The notes beneath the pieces were generated by a model. That model was not told the origin of the DNA and searched no databases. It was given only the letters and a program-made list of their open reading frames with translations. From an uncultured Sulfitobacter sp. (GTDB lineage Bacteria > Pseudomonadota > Alphaproteobacteria > Rhodobacterales > Rhodobacteraceae): 64,000 nt of DNA. Both the position numbers and the translations under genes were made by a program. The DNA is taken from NCBI RefSeq assembly GCF_947497275.1, contig NZ_CANMFS010000004.1:124001-188000 (forward strand), given 5' to 3'. Below are positions 16,265 to 25,200 of the stretch, one piece after another (the first letter of the stretch is position 1; each line of letters begins with the position of its first letter).

Positions 16265-17512
16265 TCAGGCGGCGCGCATCTGTCCGCGCGCAGTCTCGCG
16301 CACCGGAAGGTGGACAATCGCGCTGAACGCCCCGACCGCCACACCAATCCACCAGACGGTGGTATAACTGCCATAGACATCGTACATCCGGCCACCCAAC
16401 CAGACGCCGAGAAAGCTGCCCAACTGGTGGCTGAAGAAGATTATGCCGTAGAGCGTTCCCATATAGCGCAGACCGTAGATATGCGCGATCAGCCCGGAGG
16501 TGAGCGGAACAGTTGCAAGCCAGAGCGACCCCATGCCGACCGAAAACAGGATGACGCTGACCGGCGTGATCGGAAGCAGGATGAAAATTGCCGCGATGAC
16601 CGTCCGACCGGCGTAAATTCCCGCAAGCAGGTATTTTTTCGAATACCGTTTGCCCGCCCACCCTGCAAGCAGCGTCCCGGCCACATTCGCGGCCCCGATC
16701 AAGGAGATCGCGACCGCTCCCAATGCGCTGGTGGTGGTGATGCCGATGCTATGCAACACACCACCGGCAAAGATGGGCCCACAAAGCTCTGTCACGAAGG
16801 CCGGAAAATGCGCCGTGATGAATCCAAGCTGATATCCACACGAAAAGAACCCTAGGAATATAAGCGTATAGCTGGGGTCCCTGAACGCGCGGATCAGAAT
16901 ACGGCCAAGGGACTCTTCAAGCTCGTTACGGTCGATTTGTACAGGCGCGCGCATGAAGGGCAGCACCAGAATAACGCACAAGATCACCCCGGCAAAAACG
17001 GTGAACACCATCTGCCAACTCATCGCGCCCAGCATCCATTCGGCGACCGGCGCACCAAAGATCTGACCCGCGCTGCCCGCCGCCGTCACCACCGCAAGCG
17101 ACATGGACCTGTTGTCATCGGAAGCGGCGCGGCCCACGACCGCGAGGATCACGCCAAAGCCCGTGCCTGCGATGCCGAACCCCACCAACCAAGCGTAGCC
17201 TTGGAGGGCGACAGGGGTATCGGCCCCTGCGGACAGGACCAGCCCCAGCGCATAAATCACAGCACCGAAGATGATCGCCTTGCGATCGCCGATCTTTTCG
17301 GCCATCGCGCCGAACAACGGCTGTCCAATACCCCACGCAAGATTCTGGATCGCGATAGCCAAGGAAAATTCAGCACGCAACCAGCCGAATTCTTCTGCGA
17401 TCGGGATCTGGAAGACACCAAATGACGCGCGTATGGCGAAGCTGATCATGATGATCACGCACCCGACTATCAACACGGGCGAGAACAACGGCATTTTTTG
17501 CACAATTGGCAC
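16265..17512 (-). CDS. MFS transporter
   Basis: A 415-residue major facilitator permease with 12 predicted helices. It reads from a GTG at 17512; an ATG at 17494 (residue 7) is an alternative, and neither has a clear ribosome site. The loop after helix 2 has GAMAEKIGDRKA, an MFS motif A variant. The early helix SFAIRASFGVFQIPIAEEFG is typical of the oxalate/formate antiporter and monocarboxylate-like branch. The substrate may be a small organic acid, by family resemblance only. It is convergent with the alpha/beta hydrolase and divergent from zapE, with 104 nt between start codons. Confidence 0.88.
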   Translation of the reverse strand: MPIVQKMPLFSPVLIVGCVIIMISFAIRASFGVFQIPIAEEFGWLRAEFSLAIAIQNLAWGIGQPLFGAMAEKIGDRKAIIFGAVIYALGLVLSAGADTPVALQGYAWLVGFGIAGTGFGVILAVVGRAASDDNRSMSLAVVTAAGSAGQIFGAPVAEWMLGAMSWQMVFTVFAGVILCVILVLPFMRAPVQIDRNELEESLGRILIRAFRDPSYTLIFLGFFSCGYQLGFITAHFPAFVTELCGPIFAGGVLHSIGITTTSALGAVAISLIGAANVAGTLLAGWAGKRYSKKYLLAGIYAGRTVIAAIFILLPITPVSVILFSVGMGSLWLATVPLTSGLIAHIYGLRYMGTLYGIIFFSHQLGSFLGVWLGGRMYDVYGSYTTVWWIGVAVGAFSAIVHLPVRETARGQMRAA

Positions 17513-17616
17513 TTTCGTCAGGATCGGCGCAGAATGCGCTTCGGTACCGGACGCGTCAATCGCGCGATTGTATGCACACGCTTTTCAACCAGCCCGCTTC
17601 GGTTTAGGGATCAGCC

Positions 17617-18681
17617 ATGACCAGCTTTCAGGAACGCTATGACCAGATGGTCGCCGATGGCGACTTGCGCCCCGATCCCGCTCAGCAGGCGGTGATCCCC
17701 GAATTCGACCGGATCAGGGAGGCTTTGCTGCGGCCTGTGAAAAAAGGGCTTTTCCGCAAAGCGCCCGAACCGCCCAAGGGATTGTATCTTTGGGGTGGCG
17801 TCGGACGTGGCAAATCCATGTTGATGGATATTTTCGTCGAGAATTTGGAAGGGGTCGACGCGCGGCGCGTACATTTCCACGCCTTCATGCAGGAAATCCA
17901 CGAAGCGTTGCACGAAGCGCGCAAGACCGGCGTCGATGACGCCATCGCTCCGGTGGCACGCGATGTTGCAGCCTCCGTGCGCCTTTTGGCCTTCGATGAG
18001 ATGCAGATTACCGACATCACCGATGCGATGATTGTAGGCCGCCTGTTCGAGGCGCTTTTTGCCGATGGGGTCGTCGTGATCACCACCTCGAACCGCGTGC
18101 CGGATGATTTGTACAAACATGGGCTGAACCGGGATCTGTTCGTGCCCTTCATCGACCTCATCAAAGAGCGGATGGTGGTGCATGAAATGGCGAGCCCCAC
18201 GGATTACCGGCAGGACCGCCTTGCCGGATCGCAGGTCTATTTCACGCCCGTCAATGCGGAGAGCCGCGCGGAGATGAACGCGGTCTGGAACGATTTGACG
18301 TCCGGCGCCGATGGCGCGCCCCTGACCCTGCGCGTCAAAGGCCGCGACGTGGTGCTTCCACGGTTTCACAACGGCATCGGGCGCGCCCGGTTTCACGGGC
18401 TTTGCGGACAGCCCTTGGGAGCTGCCGATTATCTTGCCGTTGCGGATGCGGTGCGTGTCTTGCTGCTTGACGATATTCCCACGCTGGGGCGGTCGAATTT
18501 CAACGAAGCCAAACGGTTCGTGACACTCATCGACGCACTGTACGAGGCGCGTGTGCGGCTCGTCTGCTCGGCAGCGGCGGCACCGGAAATGCTGTATCTC
18601 GAAGGGGAAGGCACGTTTGAATTTGAACGCACGGCATCGCGTCTGCGCGAAATGCAAAGCGAAGACTGGGGCAAAGCTTAG
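17617..18681 (+). CDS. zapE: cell division protein ZapE (AFG1-like ATPase)
   Basis: A 354-residue AFG1/ZapE-family P-loop ATPase. Walker A is GGVGRGKSML (about residues 58-67) and Walker B is LLAFDEMQITD, followed by the family-typical TDAMIVGRLFEALF and the sensor-like TTSNRVPDDLYKHGLNR. In E. coli ZapE binds the FtsZ ring and acts late in division; the mitochondrial relative AFG1 helps remove respiratory-chain proteins. Here it is a single gene. Its stop overlaps the stop of the small convergent membrane protein gene by 4 nt (TTAG at 18678). Confidence 0.94.
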   Translation: MTSFQERYDQMVADGDLRPDPAQQAVIPEFDRIREALLRPVKKGLFRKAPEPPKGLYLWGGVGRGKSMLMDIFVENLEGVDARRVHFHAFMQEIHEALHEARKTGVDDAIAPVARDVAASVRLLAFDEMQITDITDAMIVGRLFEALFADGVVVITTSNRVPDDLYKHGLNRDLFVPFIDLIKERMVVHEMASPTDYRQDRLAGSQVYFTPVNAESRAEMNAVWNDLTSGADGAPLTLRVKGRDVVLPRFHNGIGRARFHGLCGQPLGAADYLAVADAVRVLLLDDIPTLGRSNFNEAKRFVTLIDALYEARVRLVCSAAAAPEMLYLEGEGTFEFERTASRLREMQSEDWGKA

Positions 18682-18905
18682 TCGGCGGGCGACATTTCAA
18701 GCCAGGGATTTGTGCCATCTCGGCTGACCGCATTCGGATCACCGCCCGCACCGAGATAATCATCGGGGTGATACGGCGCTTGAGAGTTCATCAAGGACCA
18801 CAGGCCGGCACCCATGATTGTCAGGGCGGCCGCACAGAATATGATCTGGCGAACCACGTTTGCGTCGCGCCGGGGCGCGCGCAGATCGGGTAGTTTGTCG
18901 CTCAT
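18678..18905 (-). CDS. small single-pass membrane protein
   Basis: A 75-residue protein I do not recognise. It has a basic N-terminus (about residues 1-19) and one hydrophobic segment (about 20-38, QIIFCAAALTIMGAGLWSL), so the N-terminus is likely cytoplasmic. A roughly 35-residue tail rich in Asp, Pro and Gly follows (PYHPDDYLGAGGDPN). Gene identity is supported by the tight convergent 4-nt stop overlap with zapE and the plausible topology. It has no evident operon partner. Confidence 0.6.
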   Translation of the reverse strand: MSDKLPDLRAPRRDANVVRQIIFCAAALTIMGAGLWSLMNSQAPYHPDDYLGAGGDPNAVSRDGTNPWLEMSPAD

Positions 18906-19020
18906 GCTCGGTCCTCGGTCGTCCGCCGGATCTACGCTGCCCAGTCCAGTCTCATATGGGGACAGCCTATGGTTCGATGCCGCCTCGCGTCAATATACGG
19001 TAGCAATCGTCAAGAAACCT

Positions 19021-20295
19021 CTACCCATTGTGTCGCAGGATGTTGCCCGCAAGATACAATGAGCCGCAGATCAGCACCCTAGCTTTAGGAGTATGCGCCA
19101 CGATGCTGCGCAACGCGGCTGAGACATCCTCTGCCTCGTACGCCGTCATGCCTACCGTGCGAGCGGCTTCGGCTGTCGTCGCAGCGGGCAAAGTCGCCTT
19201 CTCGCCCGGAATGGACACGGCATGAAGGCTGTCGGCGTGCCGGGCCAGCGGGCGCAGATAGCCGGTAACGTCCTTGGTGTTGAGCATACCGCAGATCAGG
19301 TGCGTCGGCGCCTCCGGCAGATCGCGCAGCACCGACGCAAGCGCCACACCGGCCGCCGCGTTGTGCCCCCCATCCAGCCAAAGCTCGGCAGCACCAGCAG
19401 CATCCACCAGCGGACCGCTTTTGAGCCTTTGCATCCGTGCGGGCCACTCCGCCGCGCTCACCGCCGCTTCGCAGGCGTGTTCGCCGAACCCCAACAGACG
19501 CAATGTCGCGAGTGCGGCACCCGCGTTCTGGACCTGGTGCGCGCCGGGCAAATTGGGCGTTGGCAGATCAAGCAAGCCGCGCTCGTCCTGATACACCATG
19601 CGGCCTGCCTCGCGCGACACATGCCAGTGTTGGCCATAGACAGACAGCGGGGCCATGTGCCGCGCCGCGACCGCTTCGATCACGTCCAGTCCGGCATCCT
19701 CCTGCGGTCCGACGATGCAAGGCACGCGGCGTTTGATGATACCGGCCTTTTCGGCTGCAATCTCCGGCAACGTGTCGCCGAGAAACTGTTGGTGGTCGAT
19801 CGAGACGGAGGTGATGACCGTCGCCACCGGTGCGTCGACCACATTCGTCGCGTCGAGCCGTCCGCCCAAACCCACCTCTAGCAGGCAATAATGCGCAGGG
19901 GTGCGCGAGAAAGCCAGCATTGCGGCGCAGGTGGTAATCTCGAAGTAGGTGATGTTCTCTCCACCGTTCGCGGCATAGCATTCGTCCAGTACCGTACCTA
20001 GCGCCTCTTCAGTAATCAGCGTACCGGCAAGGCGGATCCGTTCATGAAAGCGCGCCAGATGCGGCGAGGTGTACGCGTGCACCTTTTTGCCCGTCGCCTC
20101 CAGCCCGGCGCGGATCATCGCCTGCGTCGATCCCTTTCCATTGGTCCCGGCGATGTGGATGACCGGCGGCAAGGCGTCTTGAGGATTACCCAACGCATCA
20201 AGCAGGCGCAGCATCCTGTCCAGCGTCAGATCAATGATCTTGGGATGCAGTGCCAACATCCGTTCGAGGATGACATCAGAGGAAGTGGTGCTCAT
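19021..20295 (-). CDS. folC: bifunctional folylpolyglutamate / dihydrofolate synthase
   Basis: A 424-residue Mur-ligase-type enzyme. It adds glutamate to dihydropteroate and further glutamates to folates. The ATP loop is IAGTNGKGST (about residues 47-56), the SPHL folate-site motif follows in YTSPHLARFHERI, and the C-terminal Mur-ligase domain carries WLDGGHNAAA and ICGMLNTKD. It lies 63 nt downstream of accD on the same strand, the classic accD-folC order, so co-transcription is expected. Confidence 0.96.
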   Translation of the reverse strand: MSTTSSDVILERMLALHPKIIDLTLDRMLRLLDALGNPQDALPPVIHIAGTNGKGSTQAMIRAGLEATGKKVHAYTSPHLARFHERIRLAGTLITEEALGTVLDECYAANGGENITYFEITTCAAMLAFSRTPAHYCLLEVGLGGRLDATNVVDAPVATVITSVSIDHQQFLGDTLPEIAAEKAGIIKRRVPCIVGPQEDAGLDVIEAVAARHMAPLSVYGQHWHVSREAGRMVYQDERGLLDLPTPNLPGAHQVQNAGAALATLRLLGFGEHACEAAVSAAEWPARMQRLKSGPLVDAAGAAELWLDGGHNAAAGVALASVLRDLPEAPTHLICGMLNTKDVTGYLRPLARHADSLHAVSIPGEKATLPAATTAEAARTVGMTAYEAEDVSAALRSIVAHTPKARVLICGSLYLAGNILRHNG

Positions 20296-20358
20296 AGCAA
20301 TCTGTTGTTACCGTTGGGGAAACATCGGAAAAAGCGCCGCTTGCGCGGAAGACAGCAC

Positions 20359-21306
20359 CTATTTCTTGGCCGGGGTCTTCGCTTCCGGCTCTGCTTCGGT
20401 CTCCGACAATTCGTGCGGCAGGTCAGCGGGAGGCGGCAAATCTCCGCGCACCGCAGGCGGCAGCTTGAGCAGCATCCGCGTGATCGTAATCAACTCATCG
20501 CGCATCTGCGGGCGCGGGGTGACGCGGTCCAGCATCCCGTGATCCAGCAAATATTCCGCACGCTGAAACCCTTCGGGCAGCTTTTCGCGGATCGTTTGCT
20601 CGATCACCCGCGGACCGGCGAAACAGATCAGCGCGTTTGGCTCGGCGATGTGAACGTCGCCCAACATCGCATAACTCGCCGTCACGCCGCCCGTGGTTGG
20701 ATGTGTCAGGACCACGATATAGGGCAGATCCGCTTCCTTGAGCATCTGCACGGCAACAGTTGTGCGCGGCATCTGCATGAGGCTCAGGATACCCTCCTGC
20801 ATCCGCGCGCCACCGGCAGCGGAAAACAGAATGAGTGGCCGTTTGAGCTTTACCGCCTCTTCGGCGGCGGCAATGATCGCGTTGCCGACATACATCCCCA
20901 TGGATCCGGCCATAAAGCTGAAATCCTGCGCACAGGCGACGATGGGCGTGCGCCCGATCTCACCGGTGGCGACCAACATCGCCTCGCTCTCTTCGGTCGT
21001 CTTTTGCGCCGCGCGCAGACGATCGGGATATTTCTTCTGATCGCGGAAATGCAGCGGATCGGGCGTCGGCGCGGGCACCTTCACACTGCTGAATACGCCG
21101 CCATCGAACAACGCCGCAAAGCGGTCGCGGGGCGAGATGTACATGTGATGACCGCAGTTGGTGCAGACGTTGATATTCTCGCTCACCTCGCGGTGAAACA
21201 GCATCGTCCCGCACGCGTCGCATTTGGTCCACAGGTTTTCCGGCGTCTCGCGGCGCGAGAAGATCGAATTGATTCTGGGCCTGACGTAGTTGTTGATCCA
21301 GTTCAT
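20359..21306 (-). CDS. accD: acetyl-CoA carboxylase carboxyltransferase subunit beta
   Basis: A 315-residue subunit of acetyl-CoA carboxylase, which makes malonyl-CoA for fatty acid synthesis. The N-terminal zinc ribbon is visible as CDACG (residues 29-33) and CTNCG further on (about residue 51). The carboxyltransferase core includes GSMGMYVGNAI, SAAGGARMQEG and PTTGGVTASYAMLGD, the oxyanion-forming glycines. The C-terminal tail after about residue 290 is acidic and lysine-rich. It is followed by folC, and preceded at 59 nt by the CPBP protease gene on the same strand. Confidence 0.97.
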   Translation of the reverse strand: MNWINNYVRPRINSIFSRRETPENLWTKCDACGTMLFHREVSENINVCTNCGHHMYISPRDRFAALFDGGVFSSVKVPAPTPDPLHFRDQKKYPDRLRAAQKTTEESEAMLVATGEIGRTPIVACAQDFSFMAGSMGMYVGNAIIAAAEEAVKLKRPLILFSAAGGARMQEGILSLMQMPRTTVAVQMLKEADLPYIVVLTHPTTGGVTASYAMLGDVHIAEPNALICFAGPRVIEQTIREKLPEGFQRAEYLLDHGMLDRVTPRPQMRDELITITRMLLKLPPAVRGDLPPPADLPHELSETEAEPEAKTPAKK

Positions 21307-21365
21307 GTCGCCGCCTTATCCATTGCCTTACGCCTTCAAATAAGAGCGTTCGCGGTGAATTGCAA

Positions 21366-22262
21366 TCAGCGCCGCAAAGCCAGCCTGGCGACCAGCCAAC
21401 TGGTGATCATCAGCGCGAAATCGACGGGAAGCCAAGCGCGCAACGCCTCGGGATCGTCCATTCCGAACGGTGTATGAAACAGCGCCAGCCCGCCGAGAGA
21501 ATCCGGAAGGGAAGTGATGAGGATCGCCGTGACATTGTTGACGAAATGCACTGCCAGCGCCGGCCCGAGCGAGCCCGCACGCGCCGTCAGGTCCGCCATC
21601 AGCATACCGAAGATACCCGCCCAAAGCGTGATGAGCAGGGCATTCTCTCCCGCTTCGGAGGGTTGATAGTGGCCGACGGCGAACAAAAGCGATGGCAACA
21701 CCATCCACACCAATGGTGAGCGAAACCGTGCGGCGAGCTGTTGCTGCAGATAGCCCCGGAAGAAGATCTCCTCGGCGCTGATCTGTATGAAAACGGCAAG
21801 CAGCGAAACCGGCAACAGCAGCGACCAGTATCCGGGCGCAAGATTGGGCACCAGATCGCCGCCCATATCGTAGGGTGGCAGCACGACAAGCACCGCACCC
21901 AGCACAGACAAGAAGAACGTGACGCGGATGAACTGCGGAAACGCAAGAGCGCGCGGGCCAATCACGCTGAACCCCGGGCGCCTGTGCAACAGCTGCACGA
22001 CGCTGAAAACCGCGATGGTTATCAGACCGAAACTGAACAAAAGCACATACATCGCGCGTGGCGTGACGCCCGAAACCAGTTCACTGATGAACGCATCTGA
22101 TCCGTCCGTCGCGAAAACGATGGCCTGTTGGTACATGATCCCGAGCGAGACATAGAGCAGAACCATCAGCACCACGCCGAGGATCAGCCGCCAGATTTCC
22201 GTCCGGCGGCCTGCAGCGGCAACATGGAACGCGTGCATCGAATAGTCAGGCCGGAGCATCAT
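21366..22262 (-). CDS. CPBP family intramembrane protease
   Basis: A 298-residue integral membrane protein with about 8 hydrophobic segments. It carries the CPBP (CAAX protease and bacteriocin-processing, Abi/Rce1-like) signature: motif 1 EEIFFRGYLQ at about residues 164-173, motif 2 with His in FAVGHYQ, and motif 3 with His and Asn in AVHFVNN. These support an intact glutamate intramembrane protease. Its ATGATG start overlaps the stop of the ABC-like gene by 4 nt, so the two are translated together. The substrate is unknown; the coupled multidomain membrane protein is an obvious candidate partner. Confidence 0.9.
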   Translation of the reverse strand: MMLRPDYSMHAFHVAAAGRRTEIWRLILGVVLMVLLYVSLGIMYQQAIVFATDGSDAFISELVSGVTPRAMYVLLFSFGLITIAVFSVVQLLHRRPGFSVIGPRALAFPQFIRVTFFLSVLGAVLVVLPPYDMGGDLVPNLAPGYWSLLLPVSLLAVFIQISAEEIFFRGYLQQQLAARFRSPLVWMVLPSLLFAVGHYQPSEAGENALLITLWAGIFGMLMADLTARAGSLGPALAVHFVNNVTAILITSLPDSLGGLALFHTPFGMDDPEALRAWLPVDFALMITSWLVARLALRR

Positions 22263-25200
22263 GAATCGACCTTGTCGGTTTCGGGTTCTTCGATCCTCTC
22301 CGTGCGTGGGGGCGGCGGCTCGCGCGGAATCTCCGCCCGCACGGAACGGATCACATCTGCCGCGCCAGTAAGGTGTCCGCCAACGGTTTTCAACAGGTGC
22401 AAAAGGACCGTCTTGTCATTTTCGACGACCGAGCGGAACTGATCCGCGCCGATGCGCAGGAACCTGGAATCCTCCAGCGTGGTCAGGCTCACCTGACGGG
22501 GTTCGTTTACGATCACGGCCAGATCGCCGATCACCCGATCCGGATCGACCGTCGACACATGCTGCTTCCTGCCGGTATCGTCGCGAAAGGTCAGTTCGGC
22601 CTTGCCCTCAAGGCAGAGATAGACAGCATCTGCAGTATCGCCCGCGCTAAAAATACGCGTGCCTTCGGGGGCCGTATACCACTTGGCAGCAAATGCCAGG
22701 AGCCGATGGTTACGCGGGCTGAGTTCGCGGAACAGATCGTTGCGCTGGATCAGGCCAAGCTTGTGGCGCAGATCATCGGAGACATCACTGCCGCTTCCAA
22801 GATGCCGGGTGCGCTCCACCCCGTCGACCTGTCCGTGGATGACCTCGACATAGAGGTCATAGCTTTCACGGTCGACAAAATGATCATCAAGGAAGATCTG
22901 CGTCGTGTCGGGCAGCAACTCTCGCAGGCGGCTGCGCGTCCGCGGCAGATTGCTGCCGCCCAGCGCCTGGTTGAAGATGATTACATCCGGTTTCTTGATC
23001 CCGGCGCGGGTAAATGCGGCCCGTTCGAGAATGGTCTGAGGCAGATTGGTCCCCCCGATAGCTGTCGGCACATCAAAGGCGTTCGTCGCGACCTCTTGCT
23101 GCAGACCATGTGCGCGCAGGACATCCGACACCGCATCGATCACAAGATCCTCCTGCACACCCGCGACAGCGGACATCCGGCCGTAGAGAAGGTTTTCGAG
23201 CAGCGTAAGCCGAGCCAGATAGTTTTGCGGGGTGATCGGGACGAACATGTCGGCGGCCCGCTTTTGCAGATCCGCCCCCTTGGTCTGCCGGATATCGAGA
23301 ATTTCCTGTTTGAAACTGTCGGGAAAAGCAGGGCCAATCTGCTCTGCCGTGAACGCAAAGGATACGGTCAACAGCAATGCGAACTCGTCCTCGCTCAGCG
23401 CCCCGTCGCCATCCGTGCGCCGGCGCGCCGCAATATCGACAAGTTGCTCGTAAAGATCTTCGTCGATTCCAAGCGCGGTGAAAAGCGGATGATTGGTACC
23501 ATCCATGCCGAACGTCTGGTGCAGCGTTTCCACCAGGATCTGGGAAATCGCAATTGCTTGCTCTGCCAGTCCCTGTTCGGCGACGATTGCCAAGAACGCC
23601 TTTTCGCCCGCCAGCCCCTGCTGGGTGATGCTGCGGCGTGGGGTCGCAAACAACAGGTTACCCCCCAATGCGATGGAAGGGTTGAATTCATCCGGATCGA
23701 ACCGGTGCACTGCCTTGTCCAGACCACGCTCTTTCAGCACTTTGAACACCTCGTCGCGCAGGCTCACGATTTCGGCTGCGAGTTCTGGATGCCGGTCGGG
23801 GTCCATGCGCGAATTGAGCATGGACCGAACGATCGCCTCGTCGGTGTTAAGCGTGCGGCTCAACTCGAACCACCATTGATGAATTTCCTCGACACTGTCG
23901 AACCCCGCCAGTCCGGGGTCGAGCCATCTGGCGTTCAGGCTATCGGTGCTGTTGCCCGATCGGCGCGCTTCGATGCCTTCGCCGTCCCGGTTTTCAGGGT
24001 CCCAAAGGACTGTTTTGGGACTTGTGCGTAACGACATCAGCAGGTTGTCCCCGACTGTGCCGCTGAAGAGATAGGGTTGTGCCTGAACGTATCCGATCCG
24101 CGCGGCAATCACCGTCTGGTGTAACTCGGACAGGTCATGCCCGCCCATCGTGATGCTGCCGCGAGCCGGGACCAGTTCGCGCGTCAACAGATCGGCAAGC
24201 GCGCGCCGCTCGGCCTGTGTCGACACCCGGATCGCCACCTGCGCGCCCTTCGGGATATCAAGCGAAAAATCGTCGAGCAGCGGCGTGCCGTCGGCATTGC
24301 GCACCAATACGTTCTTGATCTCGATTTTTCCCGTAAGATGCGGGATTTCATCGGGCGTACCTTCAAAGAGCGTTTCGTCGATCATGCCGCGCGGATCGAA
24401 ACGCTCCACCACGACATCCCAACGAATGGCCATGTCTTGCGTCTGATTATAATAGGTCAAAAGCTCTTTCCACGGGCTGCTCAGATCCTTGTACGCCGCC
24501 AGCGCGGCCACAAGGGCGCCGACAGTGATACTGCCCTGAATGGCGAGAATACCGCCAACGAGATAGAAAAAGAACGGAGTCAGTTGGGTGATGAAGTTAT
24601 TAAGGAACTTCATAAAAAATTTCTTCTGATATATCCTGAAACGGATTTGGAACAGAAGGCCAAGCCGGTGCGTGAATCCGGCCAGACGGAAACGCCAGCC
24701 ACCATTGGTGCGCAGATCGGTCATACCCGCCGCGGTTTCGCCGATCTCCGCTGAAAGGTGGCGTATCTCGCGGATACGCTCTTTGTTCAGCTGGTTGATC
24801 TGCCGCTGCAGCAGCGGGATCAGGTACGCCTGAAGCGGGATCAGCGCGATACCGGCAAGCCCGAACCAGACCGATTGCAGGAACAGAAAAACCACGATGA
24901 TCAGCATCTGTCCGGCTTGAAAGGTCGGCTGGGCAATAAAGTCGCCCATCAGCCCACCCATCGGCTCCGCCTCGGAGGTAATCATACTGACAAGCTCGCC
25001 CTGCGAGGTGTCACGGAAATACCGGTTCGGGAACCGCATCATGCGCGAGATCAGACGGTACCGGAACCGGCGCAGCATCCGTTCGGACAGGACGCCTTTC
25101 ATTGTATTGAGCCGCATCTTGAGCAGGCCGTGCGCAATGACAGCCGCAAGATACGCCAGACACAGCCCGACCAGAAGCTGGATCGTCGTCATCTCGTAGC

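Noticed and set aside
20044..21477. A 477-codon plus-strand frame across folC, accD and the CPBP gene
   Set aside because: It crosses three real genes and their gaps in antisense, with basic low-complexity translation and no motif.
22373..24031. A 552-codon plus-strand frame opposite the ABC-like gene
   Set aside because: It is antisense to a protein with clear domain structure, and its composition is that of a frame shadow.
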